Below, piece after piece: positions 17,899 through 25,581 of a stretch of DNA of 64,000 nt. Origin of the DNA: Jannaschia sp. S6380. Lineage in GTDB: Bacteria; Pseudomonadota; Alphaproteobacteria; Rhodobacterales; Rhodobacteraceae. A program made the position numbers and the translations under genes. The stretch lies in NCBI RefSeq assembly GCF_023015695.1, contig NZ_JALKAS010000001.1:682001-746000 (forward strand), in the 5' to 3' direction. The stretch's first letter is position 1. Each line of letters opens with the position of its first letter. A model generated the notes under the pieces. The model was given only the letters and a program-made list of their open reading frames with translations, was not told the DNA's origin and did not search any database.

Positions 17899-18541
17899 AC
17901 GCCCTGTGAAGCTTGCACCGGTGCGCGCCGTCCGCCACGTCGTCAGCGTGCGCCGCAACCGATTGCTGCAAAAGGTCTCGATCCTCGCCGTCACCGAAGC
18001 GTTGCGGTTGGGCAGGATCGGCTGAGCAAAGCCAGATCACTGAGACCCACGTTGTGGCGCATGGCCCCGGTCGCGCATGCACTTGAAACAACGGCAGACC
18101 GAACATCACGGCAGACAAACATAGACACGGCGAGAGGGGGCAATCCCGGATTAGCGAGGCGCGTCCGGGACATGCACCGTTTCCGCCTGCACGCCATAGC
18201 CTGTCTTTGCACGACGCATGCTGCCGGGGTCTTGCGCGGTCCAAAGGTAGCCTGTCATTCCCTCTTCCATGGCTTGCGCAACGCGTCCCTTGCGGGCCTC
18301 TCAGCGGCTGATCTGACCCGGATCGGCTAACGCCTCGACCGCCTAGGCCGCAACGGCCGGTCCGGACTTTCTTCCCCTGGCGGATGCCCGCCATTCCTCG
18401 CGCTGCAAGAAAGACCGGCCTTGCCGTCCTCCGCTGGCGCTTCGGGCCACAGGGGCTGCGTCGACGGATCGCCCCGGTCCTGACGATCGCCATCGAGGCC
18501 GCGAAGGGCGCGGGCTCGGACAAGCCAAAAGGAGATATGAC
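17899..18541. other. 643-nt stretch without a convincing gene
   Basis: No ORF here on either strand has a family-like protein or a good start. It contains the second copy of a dispersed repeat (18423-18445) and ends with an AAAGGAG ribosome-binding site for the DUF736 gene. It may hold a promoter or the remains of a lost gene; nothing more can be seen. Confidence 0.6.
18423..18445 (+). repeat. Short dispersed repeat, copy 2
   Basis: Matches 16257-16278 apart from one extra G. It lies about 97 nt ahead of the DUF736 start. Confidence 0.6.
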
Positions 18542-18880
18542 ATGGCCACCATCGGAACCTTCAAGAAAACCGGCAGCGAATACGTCGGAGAAATCGTCAC
18601 CCTCAGCGTCCAGGCGAAAGCCGTCCGCATCGTCCCCGAGGACAGCACCCCCAACGACAACGCCCCCTCCCACCGCGTCTTCGTCGGCCGTGCCGAGATC
18701 GGCGCCGCCTGGTCCAAGCGCTCGACCGAGGGCCGCGACTACCTGAGCCTCAAGCTCGACGACCCGAGCTTCACCCAGCCAATCTACGCCAACCTCTTCG
18801 ACGACACGGTGATCGAAGGCGGCGAAGAGACCTTCAGCCTCATCTGGTCGCGCCCCAACACCCGCCGCAACGGCGACTGA
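18542..18880 (+). CDS. DUF736 family protein
   Basis: A 112-residue protein beginning MATIGTFKKTGSEYVGEIVT, the standard DUF736 start, with VFVGRAEIGAAWSKRS and DYLSLKLDDPSFTQPIYANL. DUF736 proteins are small, highly expressed-looking proteins nearly always found on alphaproteobacterial ICEs and plasmids; their role is unknown. Length equals the family norm. A hairpin follows. Confidence 0.92.
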   Translation: MATIGTFKKTGSEYVGEIVTLSVQAKAVRIVPEDSTPNDNAPSHRVFVGRAEIGAAWSKRSTEGRDYLSLKLDDPSFTQPIYANLFDDTVIEGGEETFSLIWSRPNTRRNGD

Positions 18881-18890
18881 CAGCAGATGA

Positions 18891-18915
18891 CCCCGCCCGG
18901 GATCACCGGGCGGGG
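18891..18915 (+). terminator. Hairpin after the DUF736 gene
   Basis: CCCCGCCCGG pairs perfectly with CCGGGCGGGG around GATCA. There is no U-tract after it, so it may be a weak terminator or an mRNA-stabilising structure. Confidence 0.65.
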
Positions 18916-19113
18916 TGAACTTTGCCTCCGATGAGTTATCCAGATAAGGTTCGCGGTCTGATTTGCGACTGACACGTACAACTCACGGAGGACATTGAAG
19001 CGGCTATCCAGCGCCGCGGTGCAACTTCTGAGAAAAGGAAACATGACAGAGGCACAACATTTTGCGCCCAATGCCCTCTTGGCAACGAGATCGGTGATAC
19101 TTACATACCAAGG

Positions 19114-20055
19114 ATGAACAGTCTTGGTCTCGCACCCTCACTGATAAGTAACAGTGCCGAGCCGCTGCGATGGCTTTACGTCTCGCGGCGCTTCAAGGCA
19201 CTTCAGGCAAATCTCGCCCTTCAGGCCGCCACCATCGACGATGCAAACACCAAGGCTCGGGGAGTCATCAAGACACTGAACCGCAATTTCAGGGGCGAGA
19301 GTATTGTCGGACATTATGTGGTGGCGGGGTCTTGGGGAAAGAACACGGCAATTCATCCGCCAACCGACATCGATCTGTGTTTCATCCTTCCAGTCGAAGT
19401 CTATCACCGTTTCAACGCCTACAGCGGCAACAAGCAGTCGCAGCTGCTGAACCATGTTAAGGATGTTCTGACCACGACCTATTCACAGACCGCCATCCGA
19501 CAGGATGGACAGGTCGTCGTGGTCGGCTTCAACAGCATCACGATCGAGGTTGTTCCTTCGTTCATAGCCGCAGATCGCGGTCTGATAACCTGCGATACGA
19601 ACAACGGCGGACGCTGGAAGCAGGTCGATCCACTGGCCGAGATCGGCGTTCTCGATCAATCTGACAACTCGCTGCGGGGCAACCACCGCAAGCTGGTACG
19701 AATATTCAAGCAGTGGAAGCGGCACTGCAACGTGCCGATCAAGTCCTTCCACCTTGAACAGCTAATCGGCGAAGCCCTGCCCCGTATGACTTGGGGCAGT
19801 CATGACGAGTTCTGGTTCGACTGGGTCGTGCGGGATGTCTTCGCGCACATGATTGCGCGCGCGGGCGGCGGATTCTCTATGCCGGGCGGCATCAATGAAT
19901 GGATCGATCTCGGCGATGCGTGGAAGTCAAAGGCAGAGAGCGCACATCAGTGCATGCTCAAGGCGTGCGAGTATGAGCGCGAGAATTTGAACCTTTTGGC
20001 GGGTAGTGAATGGCAGAAGATATTCGGAACAGTGATCCCCGAAATGGTGATCTGA
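19114..20055 (+). CDS. CD-NTase-type nucleotidyltransferase (SMODS), CBASS-like
   Basis: A 313-residue nucleotidyltransferase. The active site is GSWGKNTAIHPPTDIDLCF at about residues 71-89 (Gly-Ser, then Asp-x-Asp), with a third acidic residue in SITIEVVPSF near residue 150. This is the layout of SMODS/CD-NTase enzymes, which make cyclic oligonucleotide signals after phage infection. Its C-terminus overlaps the start of a SLATT membrane protein by 46 nt. A CD-NTase with a SLATT partner is a known predicted CBASS-like pair, in which the nucleotide opens a membrane effector. No ubiquitin-like or HORMA accessory genes are present, so this would be a minimal two-gene form. Codon use is AT-richer than the ICE backbone. 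Confidence 0.85.
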   Translation: MNSLGLAPSLISNSAEPLRWLYVSRRFKALQANLALQAATIDDANTKARGVIKTLNRNFRGESIVGHYVVAGSWGKNTAIHPPTDIDLCFILPVEVYHRFNAYSGNKQSQLLNHVKDVLTTTYSQTAIRQDGQVVVVGFNSITIEVVPSFIAADRGLITCDTNNGGRWKQVDPLAEIGVLDQSDNSLRGNHRKLVRIFKQWKRHCNVPIKSFHLEQLIGEALPRMTWGSHDEFWFDWVVRDVFAHMIARAGGGFSMPGGINEWIDLGDAWKSKAESAHQCMLKACEYERENLNLLAGSEWQKIFGTVIPEMVI

Positions 20056-20555
20056 AGGCGGCGCATAGGGCGCTTGTGAAGGAATGCCGTGAACAAGCGC
20101 GCAACACGCTTTACACGTCCACGAGCTTCTTCATCTGGCTGCGCATCCTGAAGATCGCGCGAGCCGTATTGTGGGTTTTCGCAGCAGCCTCGGGCGCAGC
20201 GGCTGCGAGCACGGTGCTATCATCGCGGGAGGATATGGAGATTGTGATCGCGGGATTGGCCTTGCTGGCCGTGATCCTGCCAGGCGCAACCAAGGCGCTG
20301 AACCTCGACGATGCCATCAAGGCCTATGCCGAAAAGGCAGGGGCTTTCAAAAACGCCGAAGGCGCTCTGCGCCGCACGGCCAACGTGTGGTCGAACAAGC
20401 CATACGATGAATTCGAGAAGGAGGCCAAGTCAGCGCTGTCCCAACTGGACGAAGCTCGTAAAGGCTCACTGACACCGCCCGAGTGGTGCTTCAAGGCGGC
20501 GCAGCGCAAAGTGAAATCCGGCGACTACGACCCGGACGAAGAAAGGCACGGTTGA
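20010..20555 (+). CDS. SLATT-domain two-span membrane effector
   Basis: A 181-residue protein with two transmembrane helices (around ILKIARAVLWVFAAASGAAA and EIVIAGLALLAVILPGATKA), then a long helical C-terminus (AYAEKAGAFKNAEGALRRTA). This is the SLATT arrangement: two spans followed by a soluble helix. SLATT proteins are predicted pore-forming effectors driven by nucleotide-sensing partners. The start lies within the last codons of the CD-NTase gene, so the two are translationally coupled. Membrane permeabilisation on infection is inferred. Confidence 0.82.
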   Translation: MAEDIRNSDPRNGDLKAAHRALVKECREQARNTLYTSTSFFIWLRILKIARAVLWVFAAASGAAAASTVLSSREDMEIVIAGLALLAVILPGATKALNLDDAIKAYAEKAGAFKNAEGALRRTANVWSNKPYDEFEKEAKSALSQLDEARKGSLTPPEWCFKAAQRKVKSGDYDPDEERHG

Positions 20556-20646
20556 ATTTTCTCCAACTCAAAGGTCCTTGCGACTGCGGAGCACAACTGT
20601 TCTGCGACCTCCTCGAAAAGGTTGCGAATCTGGACCACTTTAGTGA

Positions 20647-20661
20647 TATGACTAAGTCATA
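20647..20661. promoter_or_regulatory. Palindromic operator candidate of parDE
   Basis: TATGACTAAGTCATA is a perfect 15-nt palindrome about the central A, lying 15 nt ahead of the antitoxin ATG and just upstream of the GGGAGG ribosome-binding site. Ribbon-helix-helix antitoxins bind such sites to autoregulate. Confidence 0.65.
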
Positions 20662-20675
20662 CCCGGGAGGTAAGC

Positions 20676-20945
20676 ATGACCGTCAAGACAACCCTCAGCT
20701 TCACCGACCGCCACCATCGGTTCCTGACCGACAAGGTTGGCCAAGGCGTCTTCGCCTCGCAAAGCGCGGCTGTGGCAGCGGCTCTGGAGCAGATGATGCG
20801 CGATGAAGAGGAGCGCGAACTGGTCCTTGGGGCGATGGCCGAGGAGATCCTAGCGCGGCTCGACACGCCGCGCGCCGATTATGTCCCCGCCGAGGACGCC
20901 TTTGCCGCCGCGCGGTCCCGGCTGCAGGCTGCGCGTGGGGCGTGA
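20676..20945 (+). CDS. parD: ParD-like antitoxin
   Basis: An 89-residue protein with a ribbon-helix-helix start (MTVKTTLSFTDRHHRFLTDK, then GVFASQSAAVAAALEQMMRD). The acidic helical tail would wrap the toxin. It neutralises the downstream ParE toxin and represses the pair through the palindrome at 20647-20661. The GTGA overlap with the toxin start indicates coupling. Confidence 0.87.
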   Translation: MTVKTTLSFTDRHHRFLTDKVGQGVFASQSAAVAAALEQMMRDEEERELVLGAMAEEILARLDTPRADYVPAEDAFAAARSRLQAARGA

Positions 20946-21259
20946 GCTATCGCATCCGGTTCCATCCGGCGGTCGCAGAGGATCTCGACGCGATCACACA
21001 CTGGTTGATCGACTATGCCGGCCCGCAATCCGCCGCGCGCCGACTGGACGAGATCGAAGCCACCATCGCCAGCCTTGCCGACCTGCCACACAAAGGCAGC
21101 CGCCGGGACGAGATCGCCCCCGGGCTGCGTGCCATTCCAGCAGGCCGCAAGGCCGTGATCGCCTTCACTGTCGACGATGATGCCCGCGAGGTTCATATCC
21201 ACGCCGTGACCTATGCCGGGGCCGACTGGATCATGCGCAGTAAAGCGCGCGGGCGGTAG
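20942..21259 (+). CDS. parE: ParE/RelE-superfamily toxin
   Basis: A 105-residue toxin of the ParE type: YRIRFHPAVAEDLDAITHWL, SAARRLDEIEATIASLADLP, and VIAFTVDDDAREVHIHAVTY. ParE toxins poison DNA gyrase, while other members of the fold cleave mRNA; sequence context favours ParE because of its ParD partner. Starts with GTG at 20942, overlapping the antitoxin stop. It maintains the ICE through addiction. Confidence 0.87.
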   Translation: MSYRIRFHPAVAEDLDAITHWLIDYAGPQSAARRLDEIEATIASLADLPHKGSRRDEIAPGLRAIPAGRKAVIAFTVDDDAREVHIHAVTYAGADWIMRSKARGR

Positions 21260-21263
21260 CAGG

Positions 21264-22499
21264 ATGGCGCACAAACCTGTCCACAAATGGGCCTTCAAAC
21301 CCGGCATGCGCGCAAGCGCTTTCGGATGGCGCGGCTCCGCCAAGGCGACCCAGCGGTTGAAATCGGCCAGCGCGGAGATCCGGGCCGTAAATCGCGCGGA
21401 GCCTGTCACGGCGGCGGACGGCGTGGTCGCATTGGCCGCGCGGATCTGGCCCGCGTTTGAGCATATCGACACCTCGTCGGGTGCGCTTGGCACCGCCGTG
21501 CGCCGCACACTTGATGACCTTGTGCCGATCCTGATCGCCGCCCCTGCCGATGAAAAGACGCGCGCAAAATGGCTGGAGCAGTTGCGCGCAGCGATCGAGG
21601 ACGATGGCGTTGACTACCTCGCCCCGATCTCGGAGCGGTTCGGCGAGATCGCGGCTTATCCCGCGCTCATGACCCTGCATGCCGACCGTGATCTCGCCCT
21701 GATCCATCGCGCCTGGTCAGATTGGGAGCGGTATGCCCACGTCGGCACGGCGACGCTCACGCTGTCCTGCCTTCTCGAGGCCGGACGCTATGACGAATTG
21801 TTGGCGCTCCTCGCGGTCAAGAAGACACGGCTGGGGTTCGATGACAAGTTCGGCGCCGAAGCCCTGCTTCGACAGGGCCGCGAGGATGACGCATTGGTCT
21901 ATGCCGAGGCGCTTCTGGAGGGAGATCGCCAGACATGGGGCCATCACGACATCTGCCGGTTTTGCGAGGTTATCCTGGTACGCCAAGGCAAGGCGGACGA
22001 GGCCTATCGCCGTTTTGGCCTGCCCACAGCGAGCGGAAACACTTGGCTGGCGATGTGGCGCGATCTGGTCAAGCGCTACCCTGACCGGGATGCCCGTGCA
22101 TTACTGGAAGACCTGATCGCGCTCCACGGGCGCAAGGGCAAATGGTTCGCCGCAGCCAAGACTGCGACGTATTTTGACATCGCGCTCGACTGCGCAGCGG
22201 ACAATGAGGCCGCCCCCTCAACCTTGATCCGCGCCGCCCGCGATTTCGCGATCAAGGAACCGGCCTTCTCCGCCGAAGTCGCTCTGCACGCCATCAGGCA
22301 TCTTCTGGCTGGCCGTGGCTATGAACCCAGCCCGTTAGACATCGACGAAGCCGTCGATCACCTGATGACCGCCAGCACGCGGATCGACCGTCGGGACTGG
22401 GCCATAACTGCGCTTCAGCGACTGGTGGAGACCACGCCCGGCGATGATTTGATGCAACAGCGCCTTGGCCAGAAACTGACCAAACTCAGTTCTGAATAG
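21264..22499 (+). CDS. Unknown helical-repeat protein
   Basis: A 411-residue soluble protein I do not recognise. From residue about 130 on it consists of Ala/Leu-rich helix pairs such as GTATLTLSCLLEAGRYDELL, DALVYAEALLEGDRQTWGHH and VALHAIRHLLAGRGYEP, which suggests a TPR-like solenoid and so a protein-binding role. The start MAHKPVHKWAFKPGMRASAF is basic. It begins 4 nt after the ParE stop with only AGCAGG ahead of the ATG, so it may be a third gene of the toxin-antitoxin operon or simply read through from it. Confidence 0.75.
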   Translation: MAHKPVHKWAFKPGMRASAFGWRGSAKATQRLKSASAEIRAVNRAEPVTAADGVVALAARIWPAFEHIDTSSGALGTAVRRTLDDLVPILIAAPADEKTRAKWLEQLRAAIEDDGVDYLAPISERFGEIAAYPALMTLHADRDLALIHRAWSDWERYAHVGTATLTLSCLLEAGRYDELLALLAVKKTRLGFDDKFGAEALLRQGREDDALVYAEALLEGDRQTWGHHDICRFCEVILVRQGKADEAYRRFGLPTASGNTWLAMWRDLVKRYPDRDARALLEDLIALHGRKGKWFAAAKTATYFDIALDCAADNEAAPSTLIRAARDFAIKEPAFSAEVALHAIRHLLAGRGYEPSPLDIDEAVDHLMTASTRIDRRDWAITALQRLVETTPGDDLMQQRLGQKLTKLSSE

Positions 22500-22607
22500 C
22501 GGATTGATCCCTGTCGAGAAGCAGCCTGCACGGCGCGATGAAACCAACCAATGCCCTGACCTGACCTCGCAATTTTCGACCCAACAGACGACCGCCCAGA
22601 CGATCGA

Positions 22608-22847
22608 TCACGATGATCGGGAACGCACATCTCCTTCGGCGCGTTCTTCGATCAGCTTCGCCGGTGCCACATCCAGATGTGCCGCGACCCGTTGAAGGGT
22701 CTGCAATGTGACGTTCTGCTGACCGCGTTCCATTGCGCTGACATGGGCGCGGTCGACATCCATCGCCGCCGCCAACGCGGCCTGTGTCAGCCCGCGCAGT
22801 TGGCGGTAGTGCTTGAGATTCCTTGCAAAAACAACGCGGATGTCCAT
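22608..22847 (-). CDS. qseC: QseC-like Xre regulator
   Basis: A 79-residue helix-turn-helix protein: LKHYRQLRGLTQAALAAAMD, then VDRAHVSAMERGQQNVTLQT. It is divergent from a small acidic DUF2285 protein, exactly as qseC is divergent from qseM on ICEMlSymR7A, where QseC controls the anti-activator gene. The intergenic 140 nt holds dyad sequences that are candidate binding sites. The family assignment as an Xre repressor is firm; the QseC role rests on size and gene order. Confidence 0.72.
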   Translation of the reverse strand: MDIRVVFARNLKHYRQLRGLTQAALAAAMDVDRAHVSAMERGQQNVTLQTLQRVAAHLDVAPAKLIEERAEGDVRSRSS

Positions 22848-22884
22848 CCGCGAGTAAAGAACCTATCGCGTATTTTGGTGCGAC

Positions 22885-22920
22885 GTATTATAATACTCAT
22901 CTGCGGTTTGACTGACCGCA
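22885..22920. promoter_or_regulatory. Candidate QseC-type operator region
   Basis: Two dyads lie between the divergent regulator genes: GTATTATAATAC, a perfect 12-nt palindrome at 22885-22896 that includes a TATAAT box on both strands, and TGCGGT-N7-ACCGCA at 22902-22920. Autoregulatory Xre proteins bind such sites, and the first would block both promoters at once. Confidence 0.5.
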
Positions 22921-22987
22921 ATCCGACCTTGCACATGCAATCTGATGTGCTGTTATGAGCCTTAACGCCCAACGGCGAGGGGGAATC

Positions 22988-23260
22988 ATGTCTGCCACCG
23001 GCACCACGCCGATCGCTGATCTCGCACCACAAAGCGATGAGCTGACCGATTACGACCACGCGCATATGACGCTGTACTTGCGCCTGTTTGATGCCGCCGA
23101 AAGCGGTGCCAGCCTGCAGGAAGTAAGTGAGATTTTGTTCGGTATAGATCCCGCCGAGGAACCAGAGCGTGCCAAAAAGATATACGACAGCCACCTCGCC
23201 CGCGCCCGCTGGATGACGGAGCACGGCTATCGCAAGCTGCTTGAGGGCCGGACTGGCTGA
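22988..23260 (+). CDS. qseM: QseM-like DUF2285 anti-activator
   Basis: A 90-residue protein made of one DUF2285 helix-turn-helix-like domain: MTLYLRLFDAAESGASLQEV, then SEILFGID and ARARWMTEHGYRKLLEG. It is acidic (16 Asp/Glu against 9 Lys/Arg by my count), whereas the DUF2285 part of the downstream activator is basic. In ICEMlSymR7A the anti-activator QseM is such an acidic lone DUF2285 domain that binds the DUF6499 part of FseA and blocks excision and transfer. The ATG at 22988 follows GAGGGGG; an upstream in-frame ATG at 22955 lacks such a site. Function is inferred from family, charge and gene order. Confidence 0.72.
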   Translation: MSATGTTPIADLAPQSDELTDYDHAHMTLYLRLFDAAESGASLQEVSEILFGIDPAEEPERAKKIYDSHLARARWMTEHGYRKLLEGRTG

Positions 23261-23300
23261 ACTTTGCCCGATCCATCTGAGATCGGCGAACACCCGCGCA

Positions 23301-23317
23301 GGTTGCGCAAAGCAACC
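23301..23317 (+). other. Small hairpin between the anti-activator and activator genes
   Basis: GGTTGC-GCAAA-GCAACC, a six-pair stem 40 nt after the DUF2285 stop, without a U-tract. It may end or attenuate the first transcript, or mark a regulator-binding dyad ahead of the split activator gene. Confidence 0.4.
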
Positions 23318-23391
23318 GTTCCTGCCGTCGTTTTGACGCGTCACCAAGCTATACTCATTGTTCATCGAAACAGCTAACGCGGAGCTTCGCC

Positions 23392-24136
23392 ATGACCAAG
23401 GATTGGCAAGACGAAACGGCGTACAAGCATTTCGACAGTCTCGACCTGTCCGGGCTGGCCTGGGAATGCTTGCGCCGCAATTCCGACTATCGCGCCAATT
23501 ACCCGCAAATGCGGGATGGATTGAAATCACCGGCCGCATGGGGGTTGCGATTTCCCCGTTGATCCGGACATCGACGCACCCAATGCACCCGTGTTCTGGA
23601 CGCCATCAATCGCCCCGGCAGCGGTCGGGTATGTTGTGCCAGTCCCTGACGGCGACACCGCCGCGCCGCACATCGATGCAGATGATCTGACCGTCATCGG
23701 AACGCAGGACGGCTTGATCTATGTGCGCCTCGCAACAGGCGCATTGCTTGTGCTGGATGCCAAAAGCCTCCAACGCCCGATTGGGATTCTGGTGCCGCTG
23801 GACGAACATTGGGGGGCACGGATCGACATACTCAAGGCGCTCCGCGCGCAACTGTTGTACCGCAAACGATCCCCTCCGCCCCTGACGTCGCAGCAGCAGC
23901 GACGCATCCAGCTTGCACTGCGCACGCTCGACGCGCGCCGGGACCATGCCAGCTACCAGACGATCGCGCGGCACTTGTACGGCGCCGAGGCTGTGTCGCG
24001 CGAGCATTGGAAGACCAGCTCCCTCAAGGCCCAGATCACCCGACTGTCGGCCCATGGTACGCATCTCACCACCAAAGGCTATCGCTATCTCCTTCTCGGC
24101 AAAGGACCCACGGGGCGCTCCAAGCCGCGCAAGTGA
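23392..24136 (+). CDS. fseA: FseA-like excision activator, split by a +1 frame change (DUF6499-DUF2285)
   Basis: Two ORFs encode one protein. The first (23392-23562, 56 codons) is a DUF6499 domain: MTKDWQDETAYKHFDSLDLS through AAWGLRFP, then a stop at 23560. The second, in the +1 frame, continues without loss as VDPDIDAPNAP and PVFWTPSIAPAAVG and ends in a basic DUF2285 domain (HWKTSSLKAQITRLSAHG, GYRYLLLG). The second ORF has no ribosome-binding site of its own. Skipping one C in the CCCC at 23554-23557 restores a 247-residue fusion. ICEMlSymR7A FseA is made by exactly such a programmed +1 frameshift joining the same two domains and activates excision genes. A mutation or sequencing error that inactivates the gene remains possible. 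Confidence 0.8.
23551..23562 (+). promoter_or_regulatory. Probable +1 ribosomal frameshift site
   Basis: The in-frame reading is TTT CCC CGT TGA. A peptidyl-tRNA on CCC (23554-23556) can re-pair with CCC one base on (23555-23557), after which GTT GAT CCG is read. The stop codon is one codon further in the original frame. The shift falls at the conserved RFP-VDP junction of the domain pair, where no residue is lost. Confidence 0.65.
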
Positions 24137-24312
24137 TCACCGCGCAGTCCCGGCATATCGAACCCCCATCAGCCCCTGATCCTGTTGGCCTTTGGGGGTG
24201 ACGTTTTCACGGCGCGATCTTCGTCATCCCTCCCCAGGGCGCACTTGCGTTTTGATGACCTCCGACAGCCCGCGACGCGCCGTCGCGCGGCCTAGCCACC
24301 GGAGATACTCAA

Positions 24313-24594
24313 ATGCCCGACCCAAATGAAGGACTCCCGCCCCGCTACCTCAGAACCCCGGAAGCCGCCCGCTTTCTCGGCCTCTCCGGACGCACTCTGG
24401 AAAAACACAGGACCTACGGGACCGGCCCGCGGTACTCGAAAATCGGCGGGCGTGTCGTCTATGCGGTCGACGATCTGCAGGCCTGGGTCACCAGGGGCGA
24501 GAAGACCTCGACCTCAGACGAGACCGAAGACCGCGTTCTGCCCGCCAAACGCCATGCCGCCGTTTCGCCGGCCTATCTGCGGCGGGGGCGCTGA
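24313..24594 (+). CDS. rdfS: MerR-like excisionase, probable recombination directionality factor
   Basis: A 93-residue protein with a winged helix-turn-helix of the excisionase type: YLRTPEAARFLGLSGRTLEK, HRTYGTGPRYSKIGGRVVYA and DDLQAWVTRG. Excisionases bind the attachment-site arms and bias the integrase towards excision. On ICEMlSymR7A the RDF gene rdfS is switched on by FseA and leads the operon DUF2840-traF-transglycosylase-relaxase; the same order follows here. An ACCGGAG motif precedes the ATG. The family is clear, and the RDF role is inferred from context. Confidence 0.75.
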   Translation: MPDPNEGLPPRYLRTPEAARFLGLSGRTLEKHRTYGTGPRYSKIGGRVVYAVDDLQAWVTRGEKTSTSDETEDRVLPAKRHAAVSPAYLRRGR

Positions 24595-24598
24595 GCCG

Positions 24599-25057
24599 AT
24601 GCAGACACTTGTCCACCTCACCTGGATCGAAGGGCGTATCGAGCGCTGGATCCGTTTCGGTCGGATTGCCGAGGAAACCATCCTGACGCGCACGGAAAAG
24701 CGCGTGGCCTTCGCCCCCGGCGCAATCTTCGCGCTCGTCCGCTGGTCGTCGAACGACTATGGCACCGTTGAAAGCCGGATCGACATTCTGCGCGCCGTTG
24801 GTGCAGGCGAGCCCTGCTCCACGGTGCCCTGTGTCACGCCAGGCGGAGAGCTTTTGCTGCGCCTTTCCGGTTGGCCCAAGGTCGAGGCGGCCCTGCGGTC
24901 CGTCGATATCGTGGAAAGCTGTGGCATCGCACCGGAAGATGTCAGCCCCGACCATTGGCGGCACGTCCACAACCGCCTGACCGCTGCATTGGAGCCTCGG
25001 CCCTACACCCCTGCCCGGCACGCGGCCTGGCTCAAGCGTCGCATGGTGACGTCATGA
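24599..25057 (+). CDS. DUF2840 protein
   Basis: A 152-residue protein matching DUF2840 (LTWIEGRIERWIRFGRIAEE, ALVRWSSNDYGTVESRIDIL, LSGWPKVEAALRSVDIVE). The family is of unknown function but is almost always found just ahead of traF on such ICEs. Its start is 4 nt after the excisionase stop, and its end overlaps traF by 4 nt, so all three are coupled. The frame is open further upstream over the excisionase gene but that extension is rejected. Confidence 0.88.
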   Translation: MQTLVHLTWIEGRIERWIRFGRIAEETILTRTEKRVAFAPGAIFALVRWSSNDYGTVESRIDILRAVGAGEPCSTVPCVTPGGELLLRLSGWPKVEAALRSVDIVESCGIAPEDVSPDHWRHVHNRLTAALEPRPYTPARHAAWLKRRMVTS

Positions 25058-25581
25058 GCGCGGCGGCCCCTCCCCTCCTCGCGGCCGGTTTGTCCCTCGG
25101 TTTGCTTGCAGTCGCACAGATCGACCGCGCACCGCGATTGATCTGGAATGCGTCAGCAAGCGTGCCGGTCGGACTCTACGTTGTTCGAGCGTCGAACCCG
25201 CCATCGCTGGGCGAACTCGTCGCCGTGCGCCTGCCGGAAGACCTGTCATCCCGGGTGGTTGAGCGCGGCTATGTCGGTGCGGATACCTTGCTGTTGAAAC
25301 GCGTCGCGGCCGTCTCGGGCATGACGGTCTGTCGGAACAATCTCGAGATCACCATCGACGGCAGAGTAGTTGCCCGGGCAGCATCGGCTGACCAACAGGG
25401 CCGCCCGCTTCCGCGTTGGACGGGATGTGTCACGCTCGCCTCGGACGAGGTCTTCCTGCTCCTTGTTGGTGTCGCCGACAGCCTCGATGGACGCTATTTC
25501 GGGCCCTTGTCAGCGGACACGATCCTCGGACGTGCCATCCCTCTTTGGACATTTGGAGGGGCGGAAGATGCGTCGTCTTGA
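25054..25581 (+). CDS. traF: Conjugal transfer protease TraF (S26 family)
   Basis: A 175-residue membrane-anchored serine protease of the S26 signal peptidase family. An N-terminal span is followed by the catalytic Ser in NASASVPVGLYVV and the Lys in TLLLKRVAAVSGMTV; a later box YFGPLSADTILGRAIPLW is typical. TraF matures and cyclises the TrbC pilin, and trbC is present downstream at 38281. It overlaps both neighbours, showing tight operon packing. Confidence 0.92.
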   Translation: MSAAAPPLLAAGLSLGLLAVAQIDRAPRLIWNASASVPVGLYVVRASNPPSLGELVAVRLPEDLSSRVVERGYVGADTLLLKRVAAVSGMTVCRNNLEITIDGRVVARAASADQQGRPLPRWTGCVTLASDEVFLLLVGVADSLDGRYFGPLSADTILGRAIPLWTFGGAEDASS

